From: Marinobacter sp. LA51
GTDB lineage: Bacteria > Pseudomonadota > Gammaproteobacteria > Pseudomonadales > Oleiphilaceae
Direction: 5' to 3'
Assembly: GCF_030297175.1 (NCBI RefSeq)
Contig: NZ_AP028070.1
Location: 2,790,001 to 2,854,000 of the forward strand
DNA length: 64,000 nt
In this document: in pieces, positions 42,788-51,905 of the stretch
How the letters are laid out: the number at the start of each line of letters is the position of its first letter
Position numbering within the stretch: the first letter of the stretch is position 1
The notes under the pieces: generated by a model
Database searches by the model: none
The model's input: only the letters and a program-made list of their open reading frames with translations
What the model was told of the DNA's origin: nothing
Translations under genes and position numbers: made by a program

Positions 42788-43686
42788 GCAGCTGTTGTCA
42801 TGAATTGCTGGATCCGTTCCAGTACACTTGGGTGCCAGAGTAACTTGTTGTGCCCCAGCCCCTGGGTTTGCATCCGTTCAGAACCGGCCCACTGCAAATG
42901 AACCTCATCGCTGTGACTGGCCGGCACCGACTTGTCGTCCCGGTCGATCACCACCAAACCCCGGGGCATCAGATCGGGTGCCAGGGTGTCGAATGAGAAC
43001 TGCTGCCACACCTGTGCCCCAAATGCCTGTTCCATGCGCCGGCGATGCTCGGTCACCATGGCTTGTGAGAACCCAAGCTCACCACCAAAACTTGCGACCA
43101 CTGAATCAAGGTCCCTGGGCGGGGCCAGCAACACCAGCCGCTGGGCCTGCACCCCATCCACCACCGCACGAGCCGCGGCCAGGCTGCCCAGGGAATGGGC
43201 AATGATGGTGTCGATGGCGCCGACACTGGCGGCCACCTTGGTGACAGCCTCGGTCATCTCATACAGGCTCGACCGTCTGCCCTGGGCCCGGCCATGGCCC
43301 GGTGCATCGAACACCACCACCCGATAGCCGGCGCTGACCAGCGGCTGCACGAAGGCACCAAACTGGATTCCGCCGCTTGACCAGCCGTGGACCATCAGCA
43401 CCACCGGGCCATAGCCCCAGCTGTAAACCGGAATCGTGACGGCACCGAGCTGAATCTGGGTGTAGCTGTCAGCCTCATCCAGCAGATGCTCGTACCGAAT
43501 GGGTAACGGCAGCCGTCGCGGCGAGAAGAACAACGTCTCAGCAATATTGCCGGCAGTGTTCGGCGCTACCCGATACAGCATTTGCAGGGCTTTCCCTACC
43601 GCGGCGACACCAGAGTTCCGGGCCGGAACGCGGTCAAGAGGAACACGTGTTGCTGAGCCTGTGTTGGTTGTGAATTGAGCAGTCAT
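42784..43686 (-). CDS. Alpha/beta hydrolase
   Basis: A 300-residue hydrolase. It shows VVLMVHGWSSGGIQFGAF (oxyanion region), YRVVVFDAPGHGRAQGRRSS and a nucleophile serine in IIAHSLGSLAAARAV. The acid and histidine are probably in VVIDRDDKSVPASHSDEVHL and TQGLGHNKLLWH. The start is ATG 43686 with GGAGGAAGG upstream. The substrate is unknown. It diverges from a GlxA-type regulator across palindromes that contain TGACAC half-sites, so it is probably the regulated target. Confidence 0.9.
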   Translation of the reverse strand: MTAQFTTNTGSATRVPLDRVPARNSGVAAVGKALQMLYRVAPNTAGNIAETLFFSPRRLPLPIRYEHLLDEADSYTQIQLGAVTIPVYSWGYGPVVLMVHGWSSGGIQFGAFVQPLVSAGYRVVVFDAPGHGRAQGRRSSLYEMTEAVTKVAASVGAIDTIIAHSLGSLAAARAVVDGVQAQRLVLLAPPRDLDSVVASFGGELGFSQAMVTEHRRRMEQAFGAQVWQQFSFDTLAPDLMPRGLVVIDRDDKSVPASHSDEVHLQWAGSERMQTQGLGHNKLLWHPSVLERIQQFMTTAA

Positions 43687-43727
43687 GACCCTTCCTCCTT
43701 CGCTGTCGGCCAAGGGGCCGACCTGAT

Positions 43728-43785
43728 TGACAGTGTCAGATTACGGCTTGCCAACCCTGCGCCGGAGTGTCATATTTGACACTGT
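43728..43785. promoter_or_regulatory. TGACAC palindromes between hydrolase and GlxA-type regulator
   Basis: GTGTCA-TATT-TGACAC (43767-43782) is a perfect inverted repeat. A further ACAGTGTCA (43730-43738) is the reverse complement of TGACACTGT at 43777-43785. These repeated half-sites in a divergent gap suggest an operator for the regulator. Confidence 0.5.
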
Positions 43786-43808
43786 AGATGCCAAAAAGGA
43801 CATTCATC

Positions 43809-44852
43809 ATGATCAAAATCGCCATTGTGGCCCTGCCCTTTTGCCACGGTAGTGGTGTTATCGGCGTGATGGATTTCTTTGCCGCCGCCAATTACTGCGA
43901 CCGCTGGGTGAATCGTGATGATCCCCGGTTCGAATGCCAGATTGTCACCGTGAATGGCGAGCCGGTGCACTCCTACAGCGGCGTACCCATCGTGCCGACA
44001 GTGAACTGGCAGGACTACCCGGCCGATGTGATCATCATTGGCTCGGCCATGGAAGCGGTCCTGGGTGACCGCCATATCGATGCGGCGCTCGATATGTCAC
44101 GACCGCTCCATCCCTGGTTGCATGCAGCGGTTGAAAGGGGTGCCATTGTAGCCAGCGTCTGCACCGGCAGTTTTGTGCTGGCTGAGGCCGGACTGCTGGA
44201 GCAGCATGTGGCCACCACCCACTGGCGAGCGGCACCGGCGTTTCGCCGACGCTACCCCCAGCTGCGGCTTGAGAGCGATCAGCTGCTGGTGGATAACGGC
44301 CAGATTCTCTGTGCCGGTGGCGCTACCTCGTTCATGGATCTGTGCCTGTATCTGGTTGAACGGTTGGGTTCGCCGGCGCTGGCTGTCGCTTGCAGCAAGC
44401 TACTGATTCTTGATGCCCGGCGTTCGGAACAGACGCCCTACATGAGCTTTTATGGCAGCCGGGCCCACCAGGACGAGAAGATTGGCGAAGTACAGGGCTG
44501 GCTGGAGCAACACTACGCCGACGCCATCGTCATTGATGAGTTGGCGGAACGAGCGCACCTGGGGCCCCGTACCTTCAAGCGCCGGTTCAAGGAAGCCACC
44601 GGCGAAACCCCGCTGAGCTACCTGCAGCATTTGCGAATTGAAGCCGCAAAGCACGGACTTGAAGCGACCCGACGCCAAACCGCCCAGATTATCTGGGACG
44701 TGGGTTACGAAGACGCCAGCTCGTTCCGGCGACTGTTCAAGCGCAATGTCGGGTGCACCATGGAAGAGTATCGCCGCCGGTTCAGCTATGTGACACCGCA
44801 GCGCAGCAAGCCGTCCGTGGCTATTTCTGCAGACTCAGAGCGCGCTCACTGA
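43809..44852 (+). CDS. GlxA-type transcriptional regulator (DJ-1/PfpI plus AraC HTH)
   Basis: A 347-residue protein. The DJ-1/PfpI domain carries VASVCTGSFVLAEAGLL, where the cysteine is at the DJ-1 nucleophile position, and THWRAAPAFRRRYPQLRL. The AraC helix-turn-helix domain is at about 245-340 (IDELAERAHLGPRTFKRRFKEATGETPLSYLQHLRIEAAK). GlxA/ArgR/FtrA-type members regulate amine or arginine catabolism. AAAAAGGA lies upstream of ATG 43809; an ATG at 43788 is possible. Its end overlaps the binding-protein gene by seven bases. Confidence 0.9.
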   Translation: MIKIAIVALPFCHGSGVIGVMDFFAAANYCDRWVNRDDPRFECQIVTVNGEPVHSYSGVPIVPTVNWQDYPADVIIIGSAMEAVLGDRHIDAALDMSRPLHPWLHAAVERGAIVASVCTGSFVLAEAGLLEQHVATTHWRAAPAFRRRYPQLRLESDQLLVDNGQILCAGGATSFMDLCLYLVERLGSPALAVACSKLLILDARRSEQTPYMSFYGSRAHQDEKIGEVQGWLEQHYADAIVIDELAERAHLGPRTFKRRFKEATGETPLSYLQHLRIEAAKHGLEATRRQTAQIIWDVGYEDASSFRRLFKRNVGCTMEEYRRRFSYVTPQRSKPSVAISADSERAH

Positions 44853-45631
44853 GCGTAACGTTGGGCAATAGCCTCTAGCTCACCGTCTGCCCGAGCAGCA
44901 TCTATAGCCCGCTGGAGATCGGCAACCACCTTAGGATCGGTGTTGTTACTCAGCGCCAGATACATGGGCGTTTCACGGAACACCAGTACCGGCTTGAGCC
45001 CGGTAATGCCATGCTCCTCCTCGGCAACCAGCGGGCCGACAAGGCCATCAGTAACCCAAAGGTCGGCCTGACCCAACATCAACCGGCGCGTGTTCACATC
45101 ACCGGACAACCCCATGGCTACGTTGAAGCCTTCCTTCACCAGGAATTCGGACATCACATCGCCTTTATAGCCTGCAATCTGCAGCTCGCGTGCGTCTTCC
45201 AGGCTGGTCAGCGACAGGTCCGAGTCCGGCGCCGCAAACAGGGTCCATTTGATGGAAGCCAGGGGGCCAACCCACTGGAACAGATCTTCACGTTCATCGG
45301 TTCGTGCGGTACAGAAAAGCCCGTGATTCTCGCGCCCCTGAACCCAGTCATAGGCGTAGCTCCAGGCGCGCATTTTCATGACGTAGTCGTAGTCGACCCG
45401 GGCCAGCATGGCCTTGACCATATCGCTACAGATGCCAGTGATGTCTTCCTCGCCGTGGGCAAAGCCCTTGCCCGAAGCCGACGCGTTATAAGGAGGATAG
45501 TTCTCGGTGAAGATGTACAGCCGTTCTGCCGCTGATGCCACACTGCCCGCAGCCATCAAGGCCAGGGCTCCCAGGGTGATCTTGAGCGTGTGCAATAGCT
45601 TGGGCAGAGCCAGGGCAGATTCTCTCGGCAT
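44846..45631 (-). CDS. Periplasmic solute-binding protein (SBP_bac_3-like)
   Basis: A 261-residue exported protein with signal HTLKITLGALALMAAGSVASA. The mature part opens RLYIFTENYPPYN and contains GICSDMVKAMLARVDYDYVM, the polar amino-acid-binding fold. GLFCTARTDEREDLFQWVG and ADLWVTDGLVG follow. It stands alone without permease genes, as many such proteins in marine Gammaproteobacteria do. Some stand-alone members act as sensors. The ligand is unknown. Confidence 0.88.
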   Translation of the reverse strand: MPRESALALPKLLHTLKITLGALALMAAGSVASAAERLYIFTENYPPYNASASGKGFAHGEEDITGICSDMVKAMLARVDYDYVMKMRAWSYAYDWVQGRENHGLFCTARTDEREDLFQWVGPLASIKWTLFAAPDSDLSLTSLEDARELQIAGYKGDVMSEFLVKEGFNVAMGLSGDVNTRRLMLGQADLWVTDGLVGPLVAEEEHGITGLKPVLVFRETPMYLALSNNTDPKVVADLQRAIDAARADGELEAIAQRYAQ

Positions 45632-45659
45632 TATTGTTCCTTAGTGACGGTACGGGTTT

Positions 45660-45689
45660 AAAAAGGCTTTCCGATCAATCGGATTGATC
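45660..45689 (-). terminator. Possible terminator of the lipid kinase gene
   Basis: GATCAATC (45673-45680) and GATTGATC (45682-45689) form a perfect 8-bp palindrome with a one-base centre. In the leftward direction a five-T tract (45664-45660) follows after eight bases. The tight centre is poor for RNA folding, so an operator is the alternative. Confidence 0.4.
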
Positions 45690-45762
45690 AACTTTGGCGG
45701 CGGCCATGATCACTGGATCCACTCGAAAAGTCAGTGACAAAACGTATCTGATGGGGATCGGC

Positions 45763-46665
45763 TTAACCGATAACGGTGTCCTCCGGAGGCGCTTTTGCGG
45801 TACTGACAATGGTCGGTGCGATCACCGAGAGACAGTTCGGCCGGCATTTCACCTCCAGGGGTGTTTGCCCCATCACATCGCCATCGGCAGTGATGGTTTT
45901 CGGCTTACCGGTGTCGACAGAACAGCGAGTGCCCTTCAGGTGAACGATGGTGCTGGTACGCTGGGGGGAGCGCTTGTTGAGACGAACCATTACAAACGTC
46001 AGCAGTAACTGAAGCAACGGCCGGGGTTTGACCGCGATCACATCCAGCTGACCATCGTTGGCAGAGGCCTCGGGAATCTCATTACCACCACCAAAGAAGG
46101 CGCCGCTGGCAACGGCTATCGACAGCCAACGGCCTTTGACCACCCCGTTGTCGCAGCGGATCTCGGCTTTGAAACCACGGCTGGCACTGACCCGGCGCAA
46201 CAGCCCCAGGCCATAACTGAACCGACCGAACAGTTTCTTATGAGCACCCTCCGCTTCCCGCGCGGGAAGCGTTCCGAGGCCAATATGAGCGACGTTCAGA
46301 AACAGCGTCTGCCCCACTTCGGCAACATCCACGTTTTGAGTGGCGCCCTCAGCGATGAGCGCACACAACCGCTTCGGCTCCTCCGGCAAGCCCAGGTTGC
46401 GGGCAAAGTCGTTTGCGGTGCCGGATGGCAGCACCGCCAGGATCGCCTGCCTGCTTCGGCAAAGACGTGCACCCATGTTCACCGAACCATCGCCCCCGGC
46501 CACCATCACCACGTCGCCCGCCTGCACCTGATCTTCCCAGGCATCGTCATTAAAATCGCGGCATTGCGGTTCCGGGATACCGGCGGCCAAAAGTAACTCG
46601 AGCCAGAACTCACGCCCTCGCTCGCCGCTGCCGGCTTTGGGATTTGCAATCAGCCAATGGGTCAT
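45763..46665 (-). CDS. Diacylglycerol kinase family lipid kinase
   Basis: A 300-residue DAGK-catalytic protein. Motifs are IANPKAGSGERGREF, VMVAGGDGSVNMGARL (nucleotide site) and AVLPSGTANDFARNLGLP. Later VASGAFFGGGNEIPEASANDGQLDV and TADGDVMGQTPLEVKC complete the YegS/DgkB-like fold. It phosphorylates a lipid such as diacylglycerol. The start ATG 46665 has a weak ribosome site. No operon partner is adjacent. Confidence 0.92.
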   Translation of the reverse strand: MTHWLIANPKAGSGERGREFWLELLLAAGIPEPQCRDFNDDAWEDQVQAGDVVMVAGGDGSVNMGARLCRSRQAILAVLPSGTANDFARNLGLPEEPKRLCALIAEGATQNVDVAEVGQTLFLNVAHIGLGTLPAREAEGAHKKLFGRFSYGLGLLRRVSASRGFKAEIRCDNGVVKGRWLSIAVASGAFFGGGNEIPEASANDGQLDVIAVKPRPLLQLLLTFVMVRLNKRSPQRTSTIVHLKGTRCSVDTGKPKTITADGDVMGQTPLEVKCRPNCLSVIAPTIVSTAKAPPEDTVIG

Positions 46666-46919
46666 TCGAATGCGTCCATGTTGCTCTCTGCTTCAACGCG
46701 CCAATTGCGCGGCAACAAATTTGAGTCAACCATACCCCATGAGCGTCTAAGCCGCCTTACGACGTTGGTTAGGGTGGCCACACCCGCAGTGATGATGCCG
46801 ATGTTTTCGGGGCCAGTGTCAGACCGGCAAATTGACGGCTCCGAACGGACTGGGCAGACTCATTCACTACGGCCCTTCGGCCTCCTAAAAGAAGCATAAT
46901 CAACCACAAGGCGGCTGCC

Positions 46920-47810
46920 ATGGATTTCGTCAGAACTCCCGAGAATCAATTTGAGCGATTGCTCGATTACCCCTTCGAGCCCCACTACGTCGATCTGGAC
47001 GGGTTGCGCATGCATTACGTCGATGAGGGGCCTGGTGACGCCAAGCCAATTCTGATGATGCACGGCGAGCCGTCGTGGTCCTACCTGTACCGTCACATGA
47101 TCCCGGTTTGCGCTGCCGCCGGCCATCGGGTGCTGGCGCCCGACCTGATCGGCTTTGGCAAATCCGACAAGCCCACATCGATCAACGACTACAGCTACCA
47201 GCAGCACATGGACTGGATGCAAAGCTTCATCGACAAACTGGACCTGAAAGACATCACCCTGGTCTGCCAGGATTGGGGTTCGCTGTTGGGGTTGCGGCTG
47301 GCGGCGGAGAATCCGGACCGATTCCGGGCCATAGTGGTGGGTAATGGCATGCTGCCCACCGGTGATCAGAAGGCACCGTCGGCGTTCAAGATCTGGAAGA
47401 ATTTCGCCCTACACAGCCCCTGGTTTCCGATTGGCCGGATCATCAACACCGGCTCGTTCCGTAAACTCGGGCCGGACGAACTAAGGGCCTACGACGCACC
47501 CTTCCCGGGCAAGAAGTACAAAGCCGGCGCCCGCGCCTTTCCGCGCCTCGTGCCGATGACACCCAATGACCCAGCTACCGAGGCCAACCGCGCGGCGTGG
47601 AAGGTACTGGAGCAGTGGGACAAACCGTTCCTGACCACGTTCAGCAATGGCGATCCGATCACCCGTGGCGGTGACCGCTACATGCAGGATCGGATTCCCG
47701 GCGCCAAGGGCCAGCCCCATGTCACTCTCAAGGGTGGTCACTTCCTGCAGGAGGACTCGCCTGTGCCCTTTGCTCAGGCCATCAACAGCCTGCTGGCACG
47801 TCTCGCCTGA
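46920..47810 (+). CDS. Haloalkane dehalogenase (HLD-I type)
   Basis: A 296-residue alpha/beta hydrolase. The opening MDFVRTPENQFERLLDYPFEPHY and LMMHGEPSWSYLYRHMI are HLD-I features. The nucleophile is D118 in LVCQDWGSLLGLRL, with W119 adjacent as a halide-stabilising residue. The acid and base are in FLTTFSNGDPITRGGD and VTLKGGHFLQED. It hydrolyses carbon-halogen bonds in haloalkanes to alcohols. AAGGCGG precedes the ATG. The gene stands alone; the natural substrate is unknown, as for most family members. Confidence 0.92.
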   Translation: MDFVRTPENQFERLLDYPFEPHYVDLDGLRMHYVDEGPGDAKPILMMHGEPSWSYLYRHMIPVCAAAGHRVLAPDLIGFGKSDKPTSINDYSYQQHMDWMQSFIDKLDLKDITLVCQDWGSLLGLRLAAENPDRFRAIVVGNGMLPTGDQKAPSAFKIWKNFALHSPWFPIGRIINTGSFRKLGPDELRAYDAPFPGKKYKAGARAFPRLVPMTPNDPATEANRAAWKVLEQWDKPFLTTFSNGDPITRGGDRYMQDRIPGAKGQPHVTLKGGHFLQEDSPVPFAQAINSLLARLA

Positions 47811-47817
47811 ACCGGGT

Positions 47818-48708
47818 TCAGTTCTGGCCTGCCGGCACCCGCGGCCGGTAGTGCCAGGACGACCAGCTGTACAGACCCAGCGCTACCCAGATGACGATGA
47901 AGCTAGTCAGTTGCACCTGACTCAGCGGCTCGTCGAAGATCAGCAACGCGATGAAGAACTGCAAGGTGGGATTGATGTACATCAGGAAGCCCACGGTGGA
48001 CAGGCGCAACCGCCGGGCCGCGCCGGCAAACAGCAGCAGTGGGATGGCAGTCACGATGCCGCTGGCCATCAGCAAGGCACTCACGGAAACACTGTCGCCA
48101 TAATGGGACGTACCGGCGTAGCCCAGCCAGCCGAATGTCATCAACCCCACCGGTAGCAACAACAAGGTCTCGACAAACAGCCCCGACAAACCATCCAGCA
48201 GCACCTGCTTGCGCAGCAGGCCATAGGTACCGAAGGTCAGCGCGAGCACCAACGTAATCCAGGGTACTTCCCCCAGCATAACCAGCTGGATCAGTATGCC
48301 GATGCCCGCCAGCACCACTGCCGCCAGTTGCCAGGGCCCCATGCGCTCGCGCAGCACCAGCATGCCCAGTGCCACGTTCACCAGCGGTGTCAGGAAGTAG
48401 CCAAGACTGGCTTGCAGAACATGGCGGGTTTCCACCGAGTAGATATAAATTCCCCAGTTGGCCGCAATCAATAGCGCACAGCCCAGTACCCGCCACAGCT
48501 GGCGCGGATTACTAAGGGCCGAACGAACCGCAGACCAGCGCCGCAAGCCGCTGATCACCAGCGCCAGGAAAACACAGGACCAGACAATCCGGTGCACCAG
48601 GATTTCAAACGCGGGCACGCCCTCGAACAGGGCGAAGAACAGCGGAAAGCAGCCCCAAATGGTGTAGGCAGACAGGCCGAACCAGACGCCTCGGGTTACA
48701 TCACTCAT
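47818..48708 (-). CDS. rarD: RarD family EamA transporter
   Basis: A 296-residue, ten-helix inner-membrane protein. GVWFGLSAYTIWGCFPLFFALFEGVPAFEILVHRIVWS is the RarD opening, and FLMYINPTLQFFIALLIFDEPL is its conserved last repeat. RarD is a predicted permease of unknown substrate. The start overlaps the upstream EamA gene by four bases (ATGA), so the two are one operon. It faces the dehalogenase stop with seven bases between. Confidence 0.92.
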   Translation of the reverse strand: MSDVTRGVWFGLSAYTIWGCFPLFFALFEGVPAFEILVHRIVWSCVFLALVISGLRRWSAVRSALSNPRQLWRVLGCALLIAANWGIYIYSVETRHVLQASLGYFLTPLVNVALGMLVLRERMGPWQLAAVVLAGIGILIQLVMLGEVPWITLVLALTFGTYGLLRKQVLLDGLSGLFVETLLLLPVGLMTFGWLGYAGTSHYGDSVSVSALLMASGIVTAIPLLLFAGAARRLRLSTVGFLMYINPTLQFFIALLIFDEPLSQVQLTSFIVIWVALGLYSWSSWHYRPRVPAGQN

Positions 48709-49592
48709 GCGCTTTTCTTCTGGGTGACCACGAGCGCCACACCGGTAATGGCGACCAGACCACCCACCATGGCCAGGCCGCCCAGGCGTTCATCGAACAA
48801 CAGGTAGGCTTCCAGGGCCGTCACCGGCGGCACCAGATAAAACAGGCTCGCCACCTGCGACGCGGCGCCCTGACGAATCAGCCACATCAACAGCAAAATA
48901 GCGCCGATGGACACGCCCAGTACCAGCCAGGCCATGGACAGCTGCAACTGCAGGCTCCACTCAACCTCGCGGGACTCCAGCGCGAAAGCGCCGATGGCAA
49001 ACAGGGTCGCGGCGGCTGCATACTGGATGATCGTGCCGGCGACCAGATCAGCACCCGTGCCGTGGCGCTTCTGATACACCGTGCCCATGGAAATACCCGC
49101 CAGCGCCACCAGGGTCCAGGCAAGCGCCCATGGTGAGATGCCCGATTCAACGCCGGTGCCGCCGAACTTCTCAACCAACACCAACGACACGCCGATCAAG
49201 CCCAACGCCAGGCCCAGCCACTGCCGGCCGCTGACCGCTTCTTTCAGGAACACCACCGCCGCAGCCGCGGTGACCAGGGGCTGGAGCCCGACAATCAGCG
49301 ACACGATGCCGGAGGCCATACCGTCCTGAATGGCGTAGTACACCCCACCCAGATAACAGCCGTGCACCAGAATCCCGGTGACAGCCAGATGTCCGGCGCC
49401 ACGCCAACCGGGCCAGCGGGTTTTCATTAGCCAGGCCAGGCCGATCAGCAACACCAGAGTCAGCAGCATGCGGATCAGCAGGAGCGTAAACGGCTCGGCA
49501 AACGGCAGGCCGTATTTGGCGCCAATAAAGCCCGTGCTCCAGAGCCAGACAAACAGGGCGGGAACAAAAAACGAGAAAAAGAATGAACGCAT
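48705..49592 (-). CDS. EamA/DMT family transporter
   Basis: A 295-residue protein with ten helices in two EamA repeats: VWLWSTGFIGAKYGLPFAEPFTLLLIRMLL and later VASLFYLVPPVTALEAYLLFDERLGG. DMT-family exporters move amino acids, nucleotides or drugs. It is the first gene of a two-permease operon with rarD. The ribosome site is weak. The substrate cannot be predicted. Confidence 0.92.
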   Translation of the reverse strand: MRSFFFSFFVPALFVWLWSTGFIGAKYGLPFAEPFTLLLIRMLLTLVLLIGLAWLMKTRWPGWRGAGHLAVTGILVHGCYLGGVYYAIQDGMASGIVSLIVGLQPLVTAAAAVVFLKEAVSGRQWLGLALGLIGVSLVLVEKFGGTGVESGISPWALAWTLVALAGISMGTVYQKRHGTGADLVAGTIIQYAAAATLFAIGAFALESREVEWSLQLQLSMAWLVLGVSIGAILLLMWLIRQGAASQVASLFYLVPPVTALEAYLLFDERLGGLAMVGGLVAITGVALVVTQKKSA

Positions 49593-49709
49593 GCGTGGCA
49601 GCCGGATTACGTGAATTATTCGGTCACTGTACTTTAGATACAGTACTCTAGAAGTTAGCAGGCAAACAAAACAGATACAGAAAACTGCTTTAGAAACCAG
49701 TACAGATGA

Positions 49710-51905
49710 TCAGGATTTCCAGCCCGGCAACCGCACCTCAACAGTGGGTTCTTCTCGGTGCCAACTGCCAGTCCAGGTAACCTCCGGCGGTGCACCGGGG
49801 TGGGGCTGAATAGTGACGGTAATCGTGCCAAAACCGGTGGGTGCCGGCCCGAACCGGATCGGCGCCTCCTGTTCGAGCCAGCGCTCGGGAACGCCGGCAC
49901 ACAGAATCAGCCGATCGCCCTCTTCCCGGACAAAGCAGTTGCGCACCATCAACACCCACTCGGCGGACGCCCAGACGTGGTGACCATCGCCCATGCAGCC
50001 ACCGCCAGTGCCCGGGTGAATCGCCTCCGGCCACTGCCCGGTTGGCGATGCCAACTCCGCCACCGCATCCATCAACGCCAGAAACCGTGCATCACCCGCA
50101 CGCAAAAGCACCTGAGCCACATGCAGGGTCAGGTAGGCATTCAGACCCGAGTGGATCATGTCCTGATAGAAGGCGCCATTCACGAAACAGTTCTCAAGCA
50201 GGAACTCGACGCTGTCCAATAAACGCGGATCATCTGGTTCGCACAGCTGGGTGGGATAGCCCACGGCGAGGGAACCAATAGCGCCGGCATCGAGGCGCCG
50301 ATAGGGCGAGGCCGGCATAGCCCGGCGCTTTAGCCGACGCTGGCAACTGGCCAGACTCCGGTCCACGGTTCGGGAGAACTCCTCGGCACCGGCGGCAAAC
50401 GCCTCGCTGGATTCCGGATCATCTTTGGCCAACAGTTTGGATGCGGCTTTGAGGCCAGCAATGCCCCAGAAATCATCCCAGTAATAATAGTCGTTGGGCC
50501 CCAGGTGCTCGGCGCTGAAACCGGCGGGCAGGAGCCCGGCATGGGGTTTGTCGATGTTTCCGCTGACCCGCTTTTTCTGTATCCAGTGCGCGCCCTTGCT
50601 GACGGGTTCAAACCAATCCATGGCCAATTTACGGCCGGTGATGGCGTGGAATCGCTGCACAATCCACAGCACCTCACCGTTCGCATCCCATTCCCCTTCC
50701 TGAGAACGGAAATAGCCGTTTTTCAACTGCCGTTCCGGAAACTGGCTCAGGGCCCGTTCGGCTCGTTGGGTCAGCCCTGCGCACAGGAGCGCATGGACGA
50801 TAAAGGCCGCATCCCGAAACCAGAAACGCTTGTAGGTGTAGGGGCCGGGGTAAACGTCATCCGGGGAATGCAGCACCAATGAGCGCATTGCTGCCTCATA
50901 CAGGAACTGCCAGGTTGGATCCGGGCACTCCAGGCGCGCATGCCCATCCAATGCTTCAGGCCAGGATTCCGGCGTGGCCCTGGACGCGGTCTCTTTTCCC
51001 ATCGGCACGGTAATTGTGAGAGTTGTGGCCTTGCCGGCCCTGACCGGAAACAGTGCCGCCGCGGTCACCAGACCAACATCGCAGCGACCTTCGTTCTGAT
51101 CGGCAATGTCGGCCAGATGAATGTGGACATCACCCTGCCGATAATCCGACACATGATGACTTTGCGCCGGTCGGCTGAACTGCACTGAGTGCCGGCCATC
51201 CACTTTCCAGGCATTCCGTTGGGGCGACAATTTCACCCGGCGGATAAACGACACCCCCTCGGGATTGGCCGGGCGCAGCGACACCACCAGTGACCCCGGC
51301 ACATCCGAATGACCCTGCAGCTCTAACTGACAAACCGGCCGGCCTTGCTCCATCACCACCTGGGCGCGGCTGACCAGACGCAAACCATCCATCTCCGATT
51401 CAGTCACCACGCAGGGGTTGTCTTCCAGTTCCAGCCATTGCCGACTGATTTTGCATCGCGATGGCAACAGGCAACGGCCATCGTCTGCCAGCAACCAGCC
51501 GTCCAGTGACCAGCCATCGTAAAGCGGTGTCACCAGCCCTCTGGGGTCCACCACCGGCAAGTCATCGACATCGGGCAGGCCGATTGCCGTCCAGTTACGG
51601 TTACTCAGGTTAATGTGGGTGATGGAGAAGGCCCGAGGAATGAAGGCAGGGTCATTAGGGTCGAATTGGCGCTCGATCCAGTACGGCCAAACCCAGTCTA
51701 GATTGTGTTGGATAACGCGGCTATTGATCAGTCCTCGGGCGTGAAACACCACACCCGCGCGCAGCAATTCAATCGGCTCGCCCACCTCCGAGGGCTGGGC
51801 AAAGCTGTGCAGTTTGCTCAGGAGCGCGATCGGATCCAGAAATCCGTGCTGGTGCGCCATGCGTTTGACCAGGTAGCGCCACGGCAACCATTTCATCCAG
51901 CTCAT
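49710..51905 (-). CDS. Large glycosidase-like protein of the (alpha/alpha)6 barrel type
   Basis: A 731-residue protein. The first 300 residues look like a beta-sandwich domain (LVTPLYDGWSLDGWLLADDGRCL). The second half is a helical barrel with repeats typical of GH15/amylo-alpha-1,6-glucosidase folds: YTYKRFWFRDAAFIVHALL, WDANGEVLWIVQRFHAITG, DDFWGIAGLKAASKLL, and SPTGQWPEAIHPGTGGGCMGDGHHVW. GQWPE and the aspartate pairs are candidates for catalytic acids. There is no signal peptide. The substrate may be an alpha-glucan or glucosylated osmolyte, but this is inference. It directly follows the TVP38 gene. Confidence 0.75.
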   Translation of the reverse strand: MSWMKWLPWRYLVKRMAHQHGFLDPIALLSKLHSFAQPSEVGEPIELLRAGVVFHARGLINSRVIQHNLDWVWPYWIERQFDPNDPAFIPRAFSITHINLSNRNWTAIGLPDVDDLPVVDPRGLVTPLYDGWSLDGWLLADDGRCLLPSRCKISRQWLELEDNPCVVTESEMDGLRLVSRAQVVMEQGRPVCQLELQGHSDVPGSLVVSLRPANPEGVSFIRRVKLSPQRNAWKVDGRHSVQFSRPAQSHHVSDYRQGDVHIHLADIADQNEGRCDVGLVTAAALFPVRAGKATTLTITVPMGKETASRATPESWPEALDGHARLECPDPTWQFLYEAAMRSLVLHSPDDVYPGPYTYKRFWFRDAAFIVHALLCAGLTQRAERALSQFPERQLKNGYFRSQEGEWDANGEVLWIVQRFHAITGRKLAMDWFEPVSKGAHWIQKKRVSGNIDKPHAGLLPAGFSAEHLGPNDYYYWDDFWGIAGLKAASKLLAKDDPESSEAFAAGAEEFSRTVDRSLASCQRRLKRRAMPASPYRRLDAGAIGSLAVGYPTQLCEPDDPRLLDSVEFLLENCFVNGAFYQDMIHSGLNAYLTLHVAQVLLRAGDARFLALMDAVAELASPTGQWPEAIHPGTGGGCMGDGHHVWASAEWVLMVRNCFVREEGDRLILCAGVPERWLEQEAPIRFGPAPTGFGTITVTIQPHPGAPPEVTWTGSWHREEPTVEVRLPGWKS

